Below are positions 57,663 through 64,000 of a DNA stretch of 64,000 bases, piece by piece; position 1 is the stretch's first letter, and each line of letters begins with the position of its first letter. This stretch comes from Asterias rubens (Eukaryota; Echinodermata; Asteroidea; Forcipulatida; Asteriidae). Position numbers and translations under genes: made by a program. The notes beneath the pieces are model-generated. The model saw only the letters and a program-made list of their open reading frames with translations, was not told where the DNA came from and searched no databases. Location: positions 868,001 to 932,000 of the forward strand of contig NC_047073.1 of NCBI RefSeq assembly GCF_902459465.1, in the 5' to 3' direction.

Positions 57663-60600
57663 CCTGCAACACAAATGAAAAGAAAATGTTGTTCCCATCA
57701 AAATATTTCTGGTGTAGTGAAAACTCTAAGCTACAAGTCGGTTAGATGTCTCTGTTCATCCAACCTTGCTTTGTATGCACAGATTTTACAAATAAGTTGG
57801 AAGTACAGGTCCCTACAAAGGACAAAGTTGAAAGAAAACGTTCCATTATGAATCAGTAAAAAGTCGATAGACTAGTGTCAAGTGGCACCCATCAATGACT
57901 AGTCACTACTTTTTCAGCTAGTGTAATATTATTATTAATCAAATGGTGCGTCAGGAATCTTGTATTTATATTAAGATTTGTCCAAAATCCTCATCCAAAT
58001 AGAGACCGGTAAAGACTTGCATAATGTGTTAAAAGTAAAGGTAAAAGTCTTTGTAGTCAAAAAGAAAATTAAGTATTATATCAAGTGCACTTTTGGTGTC
58101 TTTGTTTACTTACATTCCAGTGTATATTTTTATTGTTTTTAATCGGTTGTAATTATTTTAATTTTGGGAATTGTCTGGATGAAGTACCTCAACAGTCTCA
58201 GAATACTGTTTTGTTTTTGTGTTTAAAGAATCTATTTCATTTCATTCCCTTTGGTCATTTTCTAAGAGAACGATCTGGGATGCATTTTGGTGTTCGTAAC
58301 CAAAAACCGTTTTGGTCATTGGTCAGTTATTAACCAATGGCAAATTCAACTGAAATAGTTACGGCTGCCAAAATGCACCCAATCACAGTCTAACCCGAGT
58401 AACATAGCAATATTGTTTCTTACAACAATAATTGAAGAAAGCATTTCACAGGCCAGTTTACATATGAATACCAAAGGCTGTGCTGTGGTACCAAACGTTT
58501 CCACCTCTTGTTTTGACTATTATCTAACTTGCAGTATTTTATTTTTGTAGGAGTAGGCCAGTAGATATATTTTTGGACGGACTCATAAAATGCTCATTTT
58601 ATTTGTCCTGAAAATCCAACTAAAAATTTAAGATTGTGATTTCAATGCTGCTGTATCAATTTTATAAGGGAGTTTTTTTTATTTAGACAATTTATTTCAA
58701 TGGTGAATCCAGCGTTATTATATAACTCACCTATGAGCAGTTTCAGAAAGCCGTTAAGAAAAGTCTTGCTTGAAACAGAAACACAATATGCTTCACGGAG
58801 GCAATGAAGGCGATTGCCTCTGTGCCTCTTAGTCAATGCCTTGGTGCCCTTTAAATGCTCCAGTATTTCCTCATAGTGTGCCCTTTTAGCCAGAAGCAAA
58901 TAGGCCTACCACTCTTTGTGCAAACTCTCACAGACTCTCACAATTTCATGCAATTCAGAACATTTTTGAAACTGTTGGGCTTCAATATACACCAATACAC
59001 TAATATGAATTGGAAACCAAATTGAGGAAAGAGTTTGAGAAAAAAAAAAAGACTGCTTGAATGCGAACTGAATAATTTCATTAATATGTATCACTCAAAA
59101 TCATTCTTGCAATAAAAGTTATTCACTTTACATTGGCAGAAAATTAATTTTCTGAATGGTTTGGGGATTTTTATGCTTAGTATGTTTTATCAACAACATT
59201 AAACATATCAAGTCATAACTGCAACAATTATTCACAGCCCTTTGTGTTTGATGTATAAGATAAATGTTAAGTGACCACGGAATTTCCATTTAGAATCTTC
59301 TGGAAAGGTCGGGTTGTGTCTTATATATTTTCTTCTTATCTTTCTTATCCACCGAAGCCGACTGTTTGATGAAATGTTCACATTCTTGAAAGTTGTTGAC
59401 TCAATTAAGTAGTTACTGTCATTTAATTAGGGGTGTGCCATTTTCAAGTAGAGTACGTTTGTTTATTTATTTATACTGAATTGGTCTTGTCATTCTTGTG
59501 TGTGACTTTAATATCATTTTTGTTGCAAGTTCAAGTCTTGATCTGTATAAAGCTTCTGCTTTGCTATTTAAACCACAAGGATTGCTGTTGACTGTATACT
59601 TTATATTTCAAATTTATCTTACTAGATTTATAATAATAAAATGTTTTCCATTGGTATTTTTACGATTTATTAAACTGATCTTGTTTTTATAGTTTTTAGA
59701 AAGCAAATTGATTTTGTTCTTTCTAAGTCTTGCAAACCACTTATCAAGCAAAAGATGGTGAGAGTGTAAGCTGATTTGTACAGAGGTTTGTTTATGTATA
59801 AAATGTATCAGATTTGGAGTGATTTTTTTAGACATAAAACTCTTGGATTTTATTATATTCTTTATTGACTTTATGAATATAAAATACAAATGAAGGAAAG
59901 GCCTGTTCTTTCTTTTCGAGGTTTTGTAATAGGTAGTAGTTAAATAAATACTACATTTCAAATTCTCATATGGAAGGTTCTTTGACATTCTCAAATAACA
60001 TGATATGATTACGGTGCATTAGCTCGAATAGTCACTGGAATAATGGACAGTAGGATTTGTAGCTCACAATGTTTACTGGTCTTAACCATTTTTTGTGTGT
60101 GACAAGACCAGAATGAAAATGAGAAAACTTTTTACATTTTTATGAAGTATATATTGTTTTTTGAATTGTTATAATTCAAATTATTAACACAAGACGGCCA
60201 GACTTCAAAACTTTCAAATGTCCTAAATCTCATGAAATTAATTGTGCCAGTGTAGAGTAGAACTTATAATGAACCTGATTTAATTAAGATTTCACTTTTA
60301 ATTTGAAGATAACAGTTTTGGGGTTCTCTTTTCTGCAGCCCAATTTCATATATCTTGTACAACAAAAATGAAATGTTAAAATATAAAGAAGTTTCTAAAA
60401 TATTGCAATTTTTGAAATAATCCTCTCTTTATACGGGCAACATTTTATAGGCTAAGGAAACATGAATTTCTGAGTATCGATTCAAATTATAGTTCATCAT
60501 GGTTTAACAAAGTTAGAAACTCTTTCTGTAATAGGTTTGCTCAAATATTATTCTTGTATCAAATATTTGTGCCAGGTATTTAAAGTTTGCCAATCACTTC

Positions 60601-61401
60601 AGAAGAATGCAAGAGAATTCATAACAATTTACTGTTGAAAAAATACCACTGAACCATTCTTAAACAGATAGTAGAGAAACATTTTTAATTTTCAACAAAT
60701 TGTAAACTGTTTTTTGAAAACCTATGATAACCCGAAAGGGGCCATAGCTCTCTGTTAACACCATACTCCAAGACACAATTTTTAAATTTTTGCATCTTTT
60801 TTCTAGTTAAAGTGTTGTTGGAAGGGGAAACCGATTTCACAAAGATAGTCCTAACTTCTTGGAGTTACTGAAAGCTTAAGGCTAGTCCTAAGTAACTCGT
60901 CCTACTCACACGAAATACAAATAGTCTTCAACTCTTTGTGAAATCCACTCTTAATGCTTTGTTCTTAAAAAGGGAAACTGCATCAATGCGCTTTCTCTTG
61001 TTTAAAGGGCACCTTTTAAATTTAAGGAGCACCAAGGCAGTTGCCTCAATGAAGCAGATGGTCCGATCATGGTCAATGTAGGAAATGATTTGGGCAATTA
61101 GTTTGTAATTCATATGGTCTTAAAAAGGTTCAACTACTGGTTAACTATAAACTTCATTGGAAATGTATGAATTATAACCCAATTTCACAAAAAATATATG
61201 ATTATTTTGTGAAGTTGGATTACTTTTTTTCATCATAAATTTTGAACATAAAAAAAAAATTATGAACAATGCCAACAAGGCAAGTGTGTATTTTATGGAA
61301 ATCTATGAAATCTCTCCTTTTTTCAATGTATTTAAATTTAGCCATATTAATATCATCTGAAATGTTGAGGAATTGTAGGGGTTACGTCTAAATGACCTTG
61401 G

Positions 61402-61622
61402 CCCAATTTCATAGAGCTGCTAAGCACAAAAATTTGCTTAGCATGAATCTTCTTCCTTGATAAAAACAGGATTACCAACTAAATTTCCATTTGTTGCACA
61501 TTGCTTGTTACGGGTATTCAGCTGTTGTTTGCTTATCCTGAAAATCACTTGAAAATTTGGTTGCCATTCCTGTTTTTATCAAGGAAGAAATTTAATGCTA
61601 AGCAAATAGTGGCTTTGAAACG
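61402..61622. repeat. Foldback element with about 40-bp arms
   Basis: Left 'gcttagcatgaatcttcttc' + 'cttgataaaaacagg' and right 'cctgtttttatcaagg' + 'aagaaatttaatgctaagc' are inverted. A related 'cccaatttcat' start is seen near 53700. Confidence 0.7.
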
Positions 61623-62415
61623 GTTGCTGGTCAAATAGTTGATAAAACTAAAAATCCATGTTTATGCAAATCCTTCACAACGAGACAAAGTCAGTGCCTC
61701 TCCTTCATTAAGTAGGAAAAGAAATACTGTTTATTAATTTTAACATGATCCAATTGTTCATTCAACATAACTAATTAACTTAGCTTTGCCAGGTGGTTTT
61801 TTTTCACACAGCAGTGTACATAGAGATGATTGATGTTAGTTTGTATTGTAAACATTCAAATGTAAAACAAAACTAAAATCCTGACAATGTTTGCAAGATT
61901 GAGAATAAAATGTGGCATTACAGCTTTCAAAATTCAATCATACCAGAGTCATGGCTTACACATTACTTTGTGGTTGCGGCCCGAAATGCCCCCATGTTTG
62001 TTTTAACTTGATAGATACTTTAGTTACATTAGTTCCAAGTTTCAAATATATTTCTTTATACATTGTTCTCATTTTGTATGTAGTCTGTAAAACTGTTGAT
62101 TATGGGCAAAAAAGATCAATCATATTGAAATACTTTTCAATCAAATTGCACGTACAGTGTATGTACTCCACGTTACTAGGTATTCTCCGCTTACACAGTT
62201 GGCACAGAAATTTGGCAATTGGACAGAAAGCGGAGTATGGTGATCATAAATGCAGAGTTTGGCAGTTTAAGCAGCGCCAATAAATTGGCCCTGTTTTTAT
62301 CCAGACTATAAGACTTTCCAAGTCCCTCCCAACTAGTCGATTAATACATAAAACAGGGTCGTCAATCATGACTAGGCAGCTGAATGCTAAGGCTGTGAAC
62401 TTTCCGATGATTTGA

Positions 62416-63790
62416 TCAACGATATTTCCCCAACCATTTTAAGGTTTCCTCTGTTTTCCCTGTAAAAGTGGAAAGAAAAAGAAGAAAATATTTTTTTAAA
62501 TGCAACATTTGACAATATGACTTGTCTAAATATCAGGCATGATATTCTTCCTACTTTAGTCCGTGTTTCCAATTTGTTTACCAACGGGGAAACAAATCTG
62601 GGGAAAAAAAACTTGTTAAGTAGCCAGAAAAGTATATTAAGCTTTACTGCACCATTTTAATAAGCAGGTCTGGTTAGCCCTTGTACAATAGAGATTTTCC
62701 TACTTTCTAAGGACCAAATAATCATGCCTGTAATATGCACACTCCGGTATTATACCTGCTTTTGCATAGACACCATTTTGACAAGCAAATTTGATTGAAG
62801 ACACACAACGATTGACTTACCACTAACAGGTATATACTCTGCTCCCATCCACCCTTCATAGCCGAGACTCTCTATGTAGGCCACTATGTAATCATAGTTC
62901 AGTTCACCATCTGCACTAGGCTCGTTCCTCAGAGGTATCTGGGCCATTTGCATATGACCTACAACATTCAAAGGTCAAAGTTGTTAAAGCAAACTCTACA
63001 CAAGTAGGAAAAAATCATTACTTTTGGTAGTTGTCAAAGACCGGTATCCTCACTTGGTGGCACAACATATGCATACAATTATAAATCGGTGAAAGTTTAA
63101 AGCCAATCGGTCATCAAAGTTGCTAGAAAATAATGAAAGAAACAAATAATTGTTGAACAAATTTGTGTGCTTTCAGATGCCTAATGAAAGGATTCAGGCC
63201 CGAAGGCTTTTAATATTTGAGTGAGAAATTACCTTTTTCTAAAAAACTGCGCTACTCAGAAGGAGCCGTTTCTCACAATGTTTAATACTCTCCATTACTC
63301 GTTACCAAGTAGGTTTTTTGCTAACAATTATTTTGAGTAACTACCAAAAGTGTAACGAAGATAAGGAGCGACTTTAGATTAACTCAAACAAGTTGTGGTT
63401 TCAGACACTAGCACTGCTATGAAATTAAATAGAATCAAAAGGTCTTTGGTTCAAATCCCTCCCAAGGTGTCACATTTTACAGCCCAACAATGTAACCTAT
63501 ATTTCAACAAACATTAATTCTTCAAAGAGATTTCTGTATTTACCAATGTATGGAAAGAACTTCTTGATTGTGTTGCTGACGTTTCCTTCCATTATCTGAA
63601 CATGGAATAAATCCTGAAAAGAACATCAACAAACATGAGGAAATGCTATGAACACAAACTGCAACTTGAAAAGAACATACAATCTTTTTTTCCTTTTTTC
63701 AAGAAAGCAACAAGTTATTTGTTATATATAAAATTCATACCATCTGTAACTTCAGGTTCGAATGATTCACTTTCTGGATGATTTCAACAC
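62416..63790 (-). CDS. HYI: Hydroxypyruvate isomerase, C-terminal 100 residues (partial gene)
   Basis: Putative isomerase interconverting hydroxypyruvate and tartronate semialdehyde; TIM-barrel family (family knowledge). Exons on minus: 63790-63741, 63613-63544, 62958-62821 and 62459-62416, all in phase, with TGA at 62418-62416. They encode VEIIQKVNHSNLKLQM, DLFHVQIMEGNV (metal/substrate strand), the signature GHMQMAQIPLRNEP + GELNYDYI, GYEGWMGAEYIP (Glu of the G-x-EY motif is the conserved catalytic/metal Glu), and a 14-residue terminal exon KTEETLKWLGKYR that matches the family end. The tiny last exon was found by splice phase, not by ORF length. The N-terminal ~175 residues lie beyond 64000. 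The gene converges on RFX. Confidence 0.93.
63020..63352. repeat. Family D element, HYI intron
   Basis: Starts 'ggtagttgtcaaagac', includes 'ccaatcggtcatcaaagttg', 'ggagccgtttctcacaatgt' and 'ctccattactcgttaccaag', and ends 'ttttgagtaactaccaaaag'. Complete in layout but diverged. Confidence 0.75.
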
Positions 63791-63802
63791 CTACATGCAA
63801 AA

Positions 63803-63842
63803 TAAATAAACAAATAAATAAATAAATAAATAAATAAATAAA
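63803..63842. repeat. (AAAT)n microsatellite
   Basis: About ten aaat/aaac units in the HYI intron upstream of the last exon in view; common simple repeat. Confidence 0.9.
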
Positions 63843-63923
63843 CACAACAATATCTAGCACAAATATTATCAAATAAGGTGATACCTTTTTCTTGAGAGAA
63901 CAAATAAAAAGGACTAGATTTTA

Positions 63924-63975
63924 CAAATATTTCTCTGGAGGATTGGCACTGGTATTAACTTTAGAATCAGTGAAC
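63924..63975. repeat. Orphan fragment of the 61-bp satellite
   Basis: tatttctctggaggattggc + actggtattaactttagaatc + agtga matches most of one 61-bp unit of the array at 23164-26349 with about two to three changes. It lies 37 kb away inside an HYI intron. Confidence 0.85.
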
Positions 63976-64000
63976 AACATAATTAAGAACTGAATTGAAA

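Larger units (their letters stand above)
56495..62415. other. RFX 3' UTR / convergent spacer to HYI, no further gene recognised
   Basis: AT-rich. Contains a reverse SINE (57180-57475), a MITE (57510-57662), a family C fragment (about 58770-58890), a MITE near 60828-60955 with gatttcacaaagat / ctctttgtgaaatcc ends, and a foldback element at about 61402-61622. AATAAA-type signals occur, for example near 59635. The 3' end of either gene cannot be fixed from sequence alone. Confidence 0.45.

Overview
This is animal nuclear DNA. The genes are split into many short exons with canonical GT/AG splice sites, introns are AT-rich, and the sequence is full of tRNA-derived SINEs, short foldback DNA transposons (MITEs) and minisatellites. 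Gene content, exon phases and the repeat style suggest an invertebrate deuterostome, most likely an echinoderm (a sea star is my best guess). That is inference; no species can be proved from the window alone.

Five conserved genes can be rebuilt exon by exon with consistent splice phases. (1) The last four exons of a MAP3K1 (MEKK1)-type kinase on + at 261-1903. (2) A complete mitochondrial NAD kinase 2 gene (NADK2) on - at 7890-12225, 8 exons, 434 aa. (3) A complete nuclear-pore membrane protein NDC1 on + at 12556-22202, 14 exons, 665 aa. (4) An RFX1/2/3-group transcription factor on +, coding exons 44058-56494, 13 coding exons, 712 aa, with a long upstream intron and a possible promoter near 35.5-36.0 kb. 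(5) The last four exons of hydroxypyruvate isomerase (HYI) on - at 62416-63790, whose 5' part lies beyond the window. A sixth, weaker candidate is a small secreted cysteine-containing protein on - at 27366-29528.

MAP3K1 and NADK2 converge tail to tail, NADK2 and NDC1 are head to head with about 330 bp between start codons, and RFX and HYI converge. The stretch from 22.2 to 35.4 kb is repeat-dominated. It holds a 3.2-kb array of a 61-bp satellite with higher-order structure and three apparently identical tandem copies of a 742-bp unit that carries nested MITEs.

I see no defence locus, gene cluster or other new multi-gene system. The most unusual signals are structural: the NADK2 stop codon sits in the edge of a minisatellite built from a transposon end; several local duplications copy exon edges (MAP3K1, NDC1 twice, the secreted candidate); a 17-bp minisatellite starts about 25 bp after an RFX splice donor; and several MITEs have recognisable 8-bp target-site duplications.
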